Positions 7,028-15,697 of a stretch of DNA of 64,000 bases are shown here, piece by piece. A program made the position numbers and the translations under genes. The DNA is from DATKZM01 sp035527975. Its GTDB lineage: Bacteria; Pseudomonadota; Alphaproteobacteria; JAPULJ01. How positions within the stretch are numbered: position 1 is the first letter of the stretch; every line of letters begins with the position of its first letter. Below the pieces are notes generated by a model that saw nothing but the letters and a program-made list of their open reading frames with translations, did no database searches and was not told the origin of the DNA. Location of the stretch: positions 1-64,000 of the forward strand of contig DATKZM010000124.1 in NCBI GenBank assembly GCA_035527975.1, in the 5' to 3' direction.

Positions 7028-8587
7028 ATGAAGCAGGAAATCGAGCTAAAACTGGCCCTTACGCCTGACCAGCTGGGCCGGTTCCAGCGTCATGGGCTGC
7101 TGCGCGCGTTGGCGCGAGGCAAGGCGCATTCAGAGCACCTTGTCACCACCTATTTCGATACCGATGAGCTTGCCTTGCGCGCCGGTGGCGCCGCGCTGCG
7201 GGTACGCCAGACCGACGGCAAGGGCCGGCTGCAGACCCTCAAGCTGCCGGCGCCCGGGAACGGCCGGCGCACGGCGAAAGCCTACCGCGAATACGAGGCC
7301 GAGCTTGAGAGCGACCAGCCCGATTTGAGCCGCATTGCGGCCGCCGAGACGAGCGATCTGTTTGCCGACGCAAATCTGGCCATGAACCTCAAGCCGGTCT
7401 TCACCACCGAGATCACCCGCCGCATTCTGCCCGTGCGCATGGTCGATGCCGAGATCGAAGTGGCGCTCGATGTTGGCGAGGTGCGTGCCGGCGCGCGGGT
7501 CATGCCGATCTGCGAGGCCGAGTTCGAACTCATTTCTGGGCACCCCGCACGCCTCACCGAGCTCGCCCTGGCGCTGCACGAAAGCCTGCCGGTTCGCCTC
7601 GAGCAACAGACCAAGGCGTCGCGCGGTTACGGGCTTGCAACCGGCAATCGCCCGGGTCCGGTCAAGTCCCGGCCGATCAAGCTCAAGCGCTCGGCCAGCG
7701 TGGCCGAAGCGATCCCCGCGATCATCCGCGATTGCCTGGCGCATATGCTCGCCAACGAACCGGCCGTGCTCGACGGCACGAACCCCGAAGGCGTCCACCA
7801 GATGCGCATCGGGCTGCGCCGTCTGCGCGCCATTCTGGGTCTGGTGCGGCCGCTGTTGGCCGAAGATGTCGCGGCGTATCTGCGCGGCGAGCTGCGCTGG
7901 CTGCAGAAGCAATTGGGACCGGCGCGCGATTGGGATGTCTTTATCGCCGAAACCTTGGAGAGGCTGGCTGCCCATAGGGGCGCAGCGAACGGGATCGGGC
8001 GAACGCTTCGGGCGGCCGACGAAGCGCGCAGCGATGCTTACGCCCGCGCCCGCGCCGCTGTTATCGATCCGCGTTTCACGGCCATCCTGCTGCGCGCCGA
8101 GGTTTGGCTCGACCGTGGGCTTTGGATGCGGCCAGGCAAGCGCACCCGCCAGGCGCTCGCCAAGCCGGCGGCGGCGTTTGCCCGCGCCGCACTGCAAGAG
8201 TGCCAGCGCAAGATGCACAAACTGGGAAAACGCGCCGGCGAGCTGTCGGAGACCGATTTACACCGCCTGCGCATCCGCGCCAAGAACCTGCGCTATGCTG
8301 CGGAATTCTTTCAGACCCTCTTCAACAAGAAACTGGCGCGGCCGTATATCAAATCGCTGCGCGAAATCCAGGACGTATTGGGGACGCTGAACGATACCGT
8401 CGTGAGCCACGATCTGATGGCGCAATTGGCCGTCCGCGCGGACGGCCAGAAAAGCCTTTGTCGTGCGGTGTCCCGCGTCGACGCCATGACGACCGGCTGG
8501 AACCTTGCCCGCATGGAGAGCGACCTTGTCCGCGTCCCGGAGGTTTGGGCGCGCCACCGTACTTGCCGGCGCTTTTGGAAGGACTGA
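7028..8587 (+). CDS. CYTH and CHAD domain-containing protein
   Basis: 519 residues. The N-terminal half (about 1-200) is a CYTH triphosphate tunnel domain, starting with the signature ExExK (MKQEIELKL) and carrying repeated charged beta strands (YFDTDE, RVRQT, EYEAEL, TEITRR). The C-terminal half (about 225-510) is a CHAD domain, an all-helical bundle with HQMRIGLRRLRAIL and DLHRLRIRAKNLRYAAEFF, rich in conserved His and Arg. CYTH domains hydrolyse triphosphates such as tripolyphosphate and CHAD domains bind polyphosphate granules, which fits the ppk and ppx genes 0.7-3 kb downstream. The start is the ATG at 7028 because the ExExK motif begins there; an upstream in-frame GTG at 6989 is less likely. 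Confidence 0.9.
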   Translation: MKQEIELKLALTPDQLGRFQRHGLLRALARGKAHSEHLVTTYFDTDELALRAGGAALRVRQTDGKGRLQTLKLPAPGNGRRTAKAYREYEAELESDQPDLSRIAAAETSDLFADANLAMNLKPVFTTEITRRILPVRMVDAEIEVALDVGEVRAGARVMPICEAEFELISGHPARLTELALALHESLPVRLEQQTKASRGYGLATGNRPGPVKSRPIKLKRSASVAEAIPAIIRDCLAHMLANEPAVLDGTNPEGVHQMRIGLRRLRAILGLVRPLLAEDVAAYLRGELRWLQKQLGPARDWDVFIAETLERLAAHRGAANGIGRTLRAADEARSDAYARARAAVIDPRFTAILLRAEVWLDRGLWMRPGKRTRQALAKPAAAFARAALQECQRKMHKLGKRAGELSETDLHRLRIRAKNLRYAAEFFQTLFNKKLARPYIKSLREIQDVLGTLNDTVVSHDLMAQLAVRADGQKSLCRAVSRVDAMTTGWNLARMESDLVRVPEVWARHRTCRRFWKD

Positions 8588-8607
8588 TGCAAACCGCCAG
8601 GCGCGCG

Positions 8608-9129
8608 TTACTCGTCAGGCAGCGCCCGGGGCACCACGAAGCTTTCCAGATAGCCCCGGCCGCCCCGCAGATCGGCCCAATGCGCGCAGTCAATCCGGAT
8701 CGCCGCCAGGCCGCCAGTGGGGTATTTGGCGTCCAGCCGGTGCAACGCGTCCGCTTGCCCGTCTTGGCATAGCCGAGCCGCGAAGGCTGCGATGTCGGGA
8801 TTGTGCGCAACCAGCAGCACCGAACGGACCTCGTCATCGAGGCCGTGCAGCTGTTTCATGAAACTGTCTTCACCCGCGAGGTAAAGGTCGCGGTCATAAG
8901 TGACGGGTGCGTCGCAGCCGATTTCGTGGGCAATCCGATCCCAGGTTTCTTTTGCCCGCTGTGCCGCGGAGCAGAGGACGAGGTCGAATTGATACCGCCG
9001 CTCGGCGATATGCCGCGCCAGGCGCTTGCATGCGCGTATGCCGCGCGGCGCCAGCGGCCGGTCGAAATCGTCCAACCCGAGGCTGCCCCAATCCGATTTG
9101 GCGTGGCGCAGCAGGAACAGGTGTTTCAT
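8608..9129 (-). CDS. SixA-like histidine phosphatase
   Basis: 173 residues of the phosphoglycerate-mutase-like histidine phosphatase superfamily, starting with the phosphohistidine motif LRHAKSDW and carrying the second catalytic His in LVAHNPDIAAF (around residue 105). The length and RHAKSDW motif match the SixA group, which removes phosphate from phosphohistidine in signalling proteins; the substrate here is unknown. It is convergent with the CYTH-CHAD gene (20 bp apart). A short frame MTTSLETVRP beginning at 9158 ends in a TGA that overlaps this ATG by 4 nt. No strong SD is visible. Confidence 0.85.
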   Translation of the reverse strand: MKHLFLLRHAKSDWGSLGLDDFDRPLAPRGIRACKRLARHIAERRYQFDLVLCSAAQRAKETWDRIAHEIGCDAPVTYDRDLYLAGEDSFMKQLHGLDDEVRSVLLVAHNPDIAAFAARLCQDGQADALHRLDAKYPTGGLAAIRIDCAHWADLRGGRGYLESFVVPRALPDE

Positions 9130-9259
9130 GGGCGGACCGTTTCGAGGCTCGTCGTCATGCCAACCTTGAGCAATCCAAGCATGGCGAAATGCTTCTGATA
9201 TCTTATCTTTATTATAAGGTTTGATGTCATTATCCCGCCGCTGAAAGGAGGATATTTCC

Positions 9260-11410
9260 GTGGCCAAGGCTGCACAGCAGGAAACAGACGATATCGAAGT
9301 CGAGAGCCCCAGCCGGTTTATCAACCGCGAGCTCTCCTGGCTGGCCTTCAACGAGCGCGTGTTGGAAGAGGCCGCCAATCCCCGGCATCCCTTGCTCGAG
9401 CGCCTCCGCTTCCTCTCGATTTCGGCGAGCAACCTCGATGAATTCTACATGGTCCGCGTTGCCGGGCTGAAGGGCCAGGTGAATGCCGGCGTCAAGGCGC
9501 CGAGCCAGGACGGCATGACGCCGGCCCAGCAACTCGGCGCCATCCGCGAGCGCGCCGGCGAGCTCATGGGCGCCCAACAAGAGCGGTGGCGAGCGCTTCG
9601 CTCGGAGTTAGATGCCGCCGGCATTTCTGTAATCAGGCCTGCCGAGTTGGGTGAGACCGACCGGGCGGGGCTGGAGACCGAATTTCTCGATCATATCTTT
9701 CCGATCCTGACCCCGCTTGCCGTCGATCCGGCGCATCCTTTTCCGTTCATTCCAAATCTCGGATTCGGCATCGCGCTGGAGCTGAAGCGGCCGAATGCCG
9801 AAGAGCATCTCTTCGCGCTGGTGCCCTTGCCGACGCAGCTAGACCGCTTCATCCGCGTTGCCGGCGAGAAACATCGCTACCTGCCGCTGGAACAGGTGGT
9901 CGTGCTCTTCCTCGACAAGCTCTTTCCAGGCTTTTCGGTACGCGGAGAGGGATTTTTCCGCGTCGTCCGCGACAGCGAGATCGAGGTCGAGGAGGAGGCC
10001 GAGGATCTGGTGCGTCTGTTTGAAAGCGCGCTCAAGCGTCGCCGCCGCGGCAGTGTGATCCGCCTCAAGATCAATTCGGCAATGTCGCCCCAGCTCAAGG
10101 CGTTTGTGGTCCGCCAATTCGCCGTGGATCCCGTCGACGTATTCGAGCAGGACGGCATTCTCGGCCTCGCCGATGTCCACGAAATCATCACCGACGACGA
10201 CCCCAGTCTGCTGTTCCCGCCTTTCAATGCACGGTTCCCCGAACGCATCCGGGATTTCGGCGGCGACTGCTTTGCGGCAATCCAGGCCAAGGACATCGTC
10301 GTCCACCATCCATACGAAAGCTTCGATGTCGTCGTCCAGTTCCTGCGCCAGGCTGCGGCCGATCCGACGGTGGTCGCAATCAAGCAGACACTCTACCGCA
10401 CCAGCGAAAACTCGCCGATCGTGCGCGCGCTGATCGACGCGGCCGAATCAGGCAAGTCGGTCACCGCGATGGTGGAGCTGAAGGCACGTTTCGACGAGGA
10501 GGCGAATATCCGTTGGGCCCGCGATCTGGAACGGGCCGGCGCGCAGGTCGTCTACGGTTTCCTCGATTACAAGACCCACGCGAAGGTCTCCTTGGTCGTG
10601 CGCCGCGAGAACGGGCGGCTGCGTCGCTACGTGCATTTCGGCACCGGTAACTATCATCCGATCACCGCGCGCATTTATACCGACCTGTCATTCTTCTCGT
10701 GCGATCCGGCGCTGGCGCAGGACGCCGCGCGCCTGTTCAACTACATGACCGGGTATGCCGAACCCGACGCGATGGAGAAAATCGCCTTCTCGCCGGTCAC
10801 GCTTCGCAGCACGCTCATCGGGCATATCGAGGCCGAGATCGAGAATGCCAAGGCGGGCAAGCCGTCGGGTATCTGGGCGAAGCTCAACTCCATCGTCTGC
10901 CCCGACACGATCGACGCGCTCTATCGCGCCTCGCAGGCGGGCGTTTCGATCGTGCTGGTGGTGCGCGGCATTTGCTGCCTGCGCCCGGGCGTTCCTGGCC
11001 TCTCGGAGAACATCCAGGTCAAATCGATCATTGGCCGCTTTCTGGAGCATGGCCGCATCGTTTGCTTCGCGCGCGGCCATGAGCTGCCGTCGCGCCATGC
11101 CCGCGTATTCATCTCGTCGGCCGACTGGATGCCGCGCAATCTCGATGGCCGGGTCGAGGCGATGGTGCCGATCGAGAACCCCACCGTTCACCAGCAGATT
11201 CTGGACGAGATCATGGGCGCCAACCTCAAGGACGATCTTCAAAGTTGGGAGCTCGGCACCGACGGTCGCTACGAGCGAATACAACCAGTAGGCGAGGGGT
11301 TTGCCTGCCACGATTTCTTCATGAACAACCCGAGCCTGTCGGGCCGAGGTAGCGCCTTGCGGGAAGCGACGAGCGCGCCGCGCCTCGTGCTCGACCGCGT
11401 AAAGGAATAA
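9260..11410 (+). CDS. ppk1: Polyphosphate kinase 1
   Basis: 716 residues, normal for Ppk1. It reversibly polymerises the gamma phosphate of ATP into polyphosphate, at the inner membrane. The four-domain layout is visible: N-domain starting INRELSWLAFNERVLEEA, H domain, then two phospholipase-D-like C domains with the autophosphorylated-His segment HFGTGNYHP (around residue 460) and HHPYESF (around 353), plus the FNYMTGY motif. The GTG start at 9260 is chosen because a near-perfect SD AAAGGAGG lies 8 nt upstream (9244-9251). The ppx gene begins 3 bp after its stop, so the opposing enzymes are co-transcribed. Confidence 0.97.
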   Translation: MAKAAQQETDDIEVESPSRFINRELSWLAFNERVLEEAANPRHPLLERLRFLSISASNLDEFYMVRVAGLKGQVNAGVKAPSQDGMTPAQQLGAIRERAGELMGAQQERWRALRSELDAAGISVIRPAELGETDRAGLETEFLDHIFPILTPLAVDPAHPFPFIPNLGFGIALELKRPNAEEHLFALVPLPTQLDRFIRVAGEKHRYLPLEQVVVLFLDKLFPGFSVRGEGFFRVVRDSEIEVEEEAEDLVRLFESALKRRRRGSVIRLKINSAMSPQLKAFVVRQFAVDPVDVFEQDGILGLADVHEIITDDDPSLLFPPFNARFPERIRDFGGDCFAAIQAKDIVVHHPYESFDVVVQFLRQAAADPTVVAIKQTLYRTSENSPIVRALIDAAESGKSVTAMVELKARFDEEANIRWARDLERAGAQVVYGFLDYKTHAKVSLVVRRENGRLRRYVHFGTGNYHPITARIYTDLSFFSCDPALAQDAARLFNYMTGYAEPDAMEKIAFSPVTLRSTLIGHIEAEIENAKAGKPSGIWAKLNSIVCPDTIDALYRASQAGVSIVLVVRGICCLRPGVPGLSENIQVKSIIGRFLEHGRIVCFARGHELPSRHARVFISSADWMPRNLDGRVEAMVPIENPTVHQQILDEIMGANLKDDLQSWELGTDGRYERIQPVGEGFACHDFFMNNPSLSGRGSALREATSAPRLVLDRVKE

Positions 11411-11413
11411 CGC

Positions 11414-12958
11414 GTGGCGGGACGGGGTGCTGGCGGTGACAACGGCCCGGTCCTGCGCGGCGCTGCGCCAGCGCGCCGCGTCGGCGTCATCGACATAGGC
11501 TCGAACTCGATCCGCCTGGTCGTGTTTGAGGGCCATCCGCGCGCGCCCTATCCGGTCTTCAACGAGAAAGTGCTCTGCGGTCTTGGCCGCAGTCTCGATG
11601 CGACGGGCAAGCTTGATCCCGACGGCGTGACGCTGGCGCTTCAGAACCTGCCGCGCTTCATGGTGCTGTCCGAGGAGTTGGCGGTTACCTCGATCCAGGC
11701 CTTCGCGACCGCCGCGGTGCGCGATGCCGAGGACGGCGCCGATTTCGCCCGCGAAGTCGAGCGGCGCTGCGGCCTGCCGGTGACCGTCCTCACTGGCGAT
11801 GACGAAGCGCGGCTGTCGGCCTACGGCGTGATCTCCGGCAATCCCGGCGCCGAGGGGCTGATGGGTGATCTCGGCGGCGGCAGCCTCGAACTCGTCTCGC
11901 TCGCCGGCGGCGGCACGATCGACCACGCAACGCTGCCGCTGGGACCGTTTCGGCTCAACGCGGTTGCCGCGCGCGGCAAGAACCCCGAACGCGTGATCCG
12001 CCGGCAGCTTGGCGGGCTTGACTGGCTGGCGCGCGCCGGCGGCGGCGATTTTCATGCCGTCGGCGGGGCATGGCGGGCGCTGGCCCGTATCCACATGACC
12101 CAAACAGGCTATCCGCTCGGCATCATCGACCGCTATGCCGTCAGCCATAGCGTGATGGAAAACATCGTCAACCTGGTTGCCGGGTTGAGCCGCGAGTCGC
12201 TGGAGCGGCTGCCGGGATTGCCTGGGCGACGGCTCGACGCCCTGCCGGCGGCGGCCCTCGTCATGCGTGATCTGATCGAGATCGCCAAGCCGCAACGGAT
12301 CGTCTTTTCCGCCTTTGGCTTGCGCGAGGGCGTGCTGTTCGACAGCCTGTCTGACGCCGATCGCAAGGCCGACCCGCTGCTTGCCGCCGCGCGCGTCTAT
12401 GCCGACCACTTCAGCCGGTTCAAGGGCATGGAGGACGCGCTGGTCGATTGGACGACGCCGCTATTCCCGGACGAGACCGAAGCAGAACTGCGGCTGCGCC
12501 GGGCGGCCTGTATTCTTGCGGATATCGGCTGGACCGAGCATCCCAGCTACCGGGCGACGCACAGCTTCGAGCGGGCGTTGCGCATTTCGCTCGCGGGCCT
12601 CGATCATCCCGGCCGCGCCTTTCTGGCCACCGTGATGGCAGGTCGTTATGCGAGTTCGGCCTCGCGCGGCCAACGTCAGGCGGCGAGCACGCTGGGGTTG
12701 GAGGTGGTGGAGATCGAGCGTGCGGTCCGGCTCGGGCTGGCGCTGCGCCTTGCCATCGGGCTCAGCGGTGGCCGCGCAGAGGCGCTGCTCGACACCAAGC
12801 TTGAGGTCAGCAAAAGCGATTTGGTTCTGTGCGTTGGCCGGGCGGCGGCCCCGCTGCTCGGCGAAATGGTCGAGCGCCGGCTGAAGGAGCTGGCGAGCGC
12901 CGGCGATCGTGGCTGGCGTATCGAGACAATGCGGCGGGCTCGAAAAAAGGCGTCCTGA
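11414..12958 (+). CDS. ppx: Ppx/GppA-type exopolyphosphatase
   Basis: 514 residues. It hydrolyses terminal phosphate from polyphosphate and possibly pppGpp. The sugar-kinase/actin-fold motifs are present: VIDIGSNSIRLVVFE near residue 25, an FATAAVRDAEDG segment, and MGDLGGGSLELVSL (phosphate 2 loop) near residue 150. The C-terminal half is the helical HD-like extension of longer Ppx proteins. The start is GTG at 11414, 3 bp after ppk; no strong SD of its own is visible, so translation is probably coupled to ppk. Confidence 0.93.
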   Translation: MAGRGAGGDNGPVLRGAAPARRVGVIDIGSNSIRLVVFEGHPRAPYPVFNEKVLCGLGRSLDATGKLDPDGVTLALQNLPRFMVLSEELAVTSIQAFATAAVRDAEDGADFAREVERRCGLPVTVLTGDDEARLSAYGVISGNPGAEGLMGDLGGGSLELVSLAGGGTIDHATLPLGPFRLNAVAARGKNPERVIRRQLGGLDWLARAGGGDFHAVGGAWRALARIHMTQTGYPLGIIDRYAVSHSVMENIVNLVAGLSRESLERLPGLPGRRLDALPAAALVMRDLIEIAKPQRIVFSAFGLREGVLFDSLSDADRKADPLLAAARVYADHFSRFKGMEDALVDWTTPLFPDETEAELRLRRAACILADIGWTEHPSYRATHSFERALRISLAGLDHPGRAFLATVMAGRYASSASRGQRQAASTLGLEVVEIERAVRLGLALRLAIGLSGGRAEALLDTKLEVSKSDLVLCVGRAAAPLLGEMVERRLKELASAGDRGWRIETMRRARKKAS

Positions 12959-12985
12959 GCGGCCGACCGGCAGATATCCCGGCGG

Positions 12986-14173
12986 TCAGGCCGCTGGTGC
13001 CTTGCGGCTCAGGTTTTCCCCATCATCTGCGTCGACGACGCGCAGCTTGCGTCCATCGACGGTCAGCGCGATCCTGCCGTGTTTAAGCGCCAACGCGTCT
13101 TCGCCGAAAATCTCGCGCCGCCAGCCCTTGAGCGCCGGTACATCGGCATTGTCGTCGGCGGCGATTGCCTCCAGATCGGCGGAGGATGCGATCAGCTTCT
13201 GGGCGACGTCATCCGAGTCGCAGCGCATTTTCAGCAGAACCTTCAAGAGCTCGATCACCGGGCCCAATCCCCTGGGCGGCGGCTCTTTCTTGGGCAGGGA
13301 GGGGGCCTCGTTTTCGGGCACATCGATGCCCCGTTTGATTGCCGTCAGCAGCGTCTGGCCGCCGCGGCTCGTGCCGAAGCCGCTCGAGATCCCGCGCGTG
13401 CGCTCGATCATCTTTTCATTTGTCGGCGCGTGCGCCGCGATCTCCATCAGCGCCTCGTCGCGAATGATGCGGTTGCGCGGCACATCGCGGCTCTGTGCCT
13501 CGCGCTCGCGCCAGGCGGCAACCTCGCGCAGGATGGCGAGAAATCGGGGTGCGTGGGTGCGCACTTTCAGGCGCCGCCAGGATTCTTCGGGCTTCAGCTG
13601 ATATGTCGCCGGGTCGGTCAGGATCGCCATCTCGGCCTCCAGCCAGCTGGCGCGGCCAGTGTCCTCAAGGCGCGTTTTCAGCTTTTCGTAGATCTTGCGC
13701 AAGTAGGTGACGTCGGCAAGCGCATAGGTGATCTGGCGTTCAGTGAGCGGGCGCGCCGACCAGTCGGTGAAGCGTGCCGACTTGTCCAGCGTGCCATGGG
13801 CGAGCTTCTGGACCAAAGTCTCGTAGGCGACCGCATCGCCGAAGCCGCACACCATGCCCGCGACCTGGCTGTCGAAGATGGGTGCCGGGACCGCGCCGCC
13901 ACGATGGAAGAAGATTTCCACATCCTGGCGCGCGGCGTGGAAGACTTTGAGCACGTCCGGCTTGCGCATGAGATCGAAGACCGGTGCCAGATCGATCGTC
14001 TCCGCGAGCGCGTCGACCGCCGCGGCCTCCTTGGCGCCGCCCAGTTGAACCACGCATAAGATGGGCCAATAGGTCCGCTCGCGCATGAACTCGGTGTCGA
14101 CCGTAACGTAAGGTTCGGTCGACAGGCGGGCGCAGAGGCCGTTCAATTCTTGCTGATCGGTAATGAGGGTCAT
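12986..14173 (-). CDS. rnd: Ribonuclease D
   Basis: 395 residues, a 3-prime to 5-prime exoribonuclease that trims tRNA and other small RNAs. It carries the DEDD exonuclease motifs: VTVDTEFMRERTYW (Exo I, near residue 20), FHAARQDVEIF (Exo II, near 78) and YALADVTYL (Exo III, near 150, with the Tyr/Asp pair). One or two HRDC domains follow in the C-terminal half (APRFLAILREVAAWREREA onward). It is convergent with ppx (27 bp between the stops). Confidence 0.96.
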   Translation of the reverse strand: MTLITDQQELNGLCARLSTEPYVTVDTEFMRERTYWPILCVVQLGGAKEAAAVDALAETIDLAPVFDLMRKPDVLKVFHAARQDVEIFFHRGGAVPAPIFDSQVAGMVCGFGDAVAYETLVQKLAHGTLDKSARFTDWSARPLTERQITYALADVTYLRKIYEKLKTRLEDTGRASWLEAEMAILTDPATYQLKPEESWRRLKVRTHAPRFLAILREVAAWREREAQSRDVPRNRIIRDEALMEIAAHAPTNEKMIERTRGISSGFGTSRGGQTLLTAIKRGIDVPENEAPSLPKKEPPPRGLGPVIELLKVLLKMRCDSDDVAQKLIASSADLEAIAADDNADVPALKGWRREIFGEDALALKHGRIALTVDGRKLRVVDADDGENLSRKAPAA

Positions 14174-14295
14174 TCTTGACCGCCGGTATAGCGCGAATGC
14201 GCAGCCTGCGCCATCGCGGTGCGGTGATTTCGTCGTTTGCCGGCAGGGCCGGTCATTTTTCTAAGGCCAGTGGCAGAAGTTTCCCGATGCCGCGG

Positions 14296-15666
14296 TTAAC
14301 CACTTGATACGGCGTCGCTATTCCTCAATATCCAGACTGGGACCTTTTGCGCCCGGCCTTTGACCTGGGCGGCCGCTTGTTCTTCGAGACCGGCGAGCGC
14401 CCCGCTGCCGCTTTCGCGCCGAACCGCCGCGACTGTATCGCCGCTGACCACCAGCGGCGCATCGACCTCGCGGGTCAGCGCCTCCAGGCGCGCGGCGACG
14501 TTCACGGTATCGCCGATCACCGCGTATTCGAGGCGCTGCTCGTCGCCGATATCGCCCATGACGGCGGGCCCGAAATGCAGGCCTACGCCGATCGGCGCTT
14601 CAGGCATGCCGCGCGCCTTTCGCTCCTGGTTCCAGGCATCGATGGAGACCAGCATCGCCTTGGCGCAGGCCAGCGCGTTGGACGCGTCGCGCGTGCCCGT
14701 ATGGGGGGTGCCGAAGGTCGCCATGATGGCATCGCCGATATACTTGTCGACCGTGCCGTCATGGGCAAAGACCTCGCGTGCCATGCGGCCGTGGAAGTCG
14801 CGAAGCAGCTCGATGACGGCCTCGGGCGGCAGTTTCTCCGACAGGCTGGTAAAGCCGACGATGTCTGCGAACAACACTGCTACGTTCTGCGAGCGCACGC
14901 CTCCCAGCGGCTGGTCCGTGCCGGCAAGCGCCTCCACCATGCTGGGCGAGAAATAGCGCGCCAGATTGGCACGCTCTTGTGCCGTCTCGACCTGACGCTC
15001 GACCAGCCGCTTGGAGCGCCACACGGCCGCCGCGAGAATGGCGGCGACCACCAGCAGCACGAACACGTCCTGGATCGGTTGGGCGACGCTGTAGTAATGC
15101 GGATCGAGGGTGAATTTCAGTTTCTCCGCGCCGCTGGGTCCACTGAAGGGCACGGCGTAGTCGAGCACCGTCTTGGTTTCCGGCAAGGCGAACACGATCG
15201 CCGAACCGATACCCCAGGCAACCATGACGAAGACGCCCGTCCAGATCACCAGCCGCGGTGAGTAGGTGAGGGCGGTCAGCGCCAGAAAGACGAAGAAGTA
15301 GGGAAAGGAATGATAGCGGAGGTTAGCTTGTATCGGCCAGGGATCGGGCACGAACGGGTTTGTCGCCAAAATTGCGACTGCCAGCATCACCGCGTCGAGC
15401 CCGAGGAAGGCGACGGTGATCCACTCCTTAGCCGGACAACGCGCGCGCAGGCGATAGTGTACCCAGCCGGCAAGGCCGAAAACGACGACCAGGCCGATCC
15501 AGTAGACGCCTAGGAGGCTGGGAAACTGAATGCCCGTATAGACGACGAACAGCCCCATCGCGATCAGCCGCGCCCGCGCCATCAGCCGGAAGGCGGACTG
15601 CTCCGCGGCGGCAAACGCCCCGCCCAGCGCCGCAGTGGCCGACGCTTCGCCTATTGGGTTTGTCAT
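14296..15666 (-). CDS. Membrane-bound class III adenylate cyclase (copy 1 of tandem pair)
   Basis: 456 residues. The N-terminal half has about six hydrophobic helices (residues 30-250), then a short linker (ANLARYFSPSMVEALAG) and a class III cyclase domain. The catalytic set is complete: metal-binding FADIVGF and GDAIMATFG, the adenine-selecting Lys in DKYIGDA, and the IGDTVNVAARLE segment with the transition-state Asn and Arg. It should make cAMP from ATP. The upstream neighbour on the same strand, 31 bp away, is a paralogue with the same architecture. The start is the ATG at 15666, preceded by GGGAG about 11 nt upstream. The signal sensed is unknown. Confidence 0.9.
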   Translation of the reverse strand: MTNPIGEASATAALGGAFAAAEQSAFRLMARARLIAMGLFVVYTGIQFPSLLGVYWIGLVVVFGLAGWVHYRLRARCPAKEWITVAFLGLDAVMLAVAILATNPFVPDPWPIQANLRYHSFPYFFVFLALTALTYSPRLVIWTGVFVMVAWGIGSAIVFALPETKTVLDYAVPFSGPSGAEKLKFTLDPHYYSVAQPIQDVFVLLVVAAILAAAVWRSKRLVERQVETAQERANLARYFSPSMVEALAGTDQPLGGVRSQNVAVLFADIVGFTSLSEKLPPEAVIELLRDFHGRMAREVFAHDGTVDKYIGDAIMATFGTPHTGTRDASNALACAKAMLVSIDAWNQERKARGMPEAPIGVGLHFGPAVMGDIGDEQRLEYAVIGDTVNVAARLEALTREVDAPLVVSGDTVAAVRRESGSGALAGLEEQAAAQVKGRAQKVPVWILRNSDAVSSG

Positions 15667-15697
15667 ACGTATTATTGCTCCCGTGTGTAGCGCGCGC

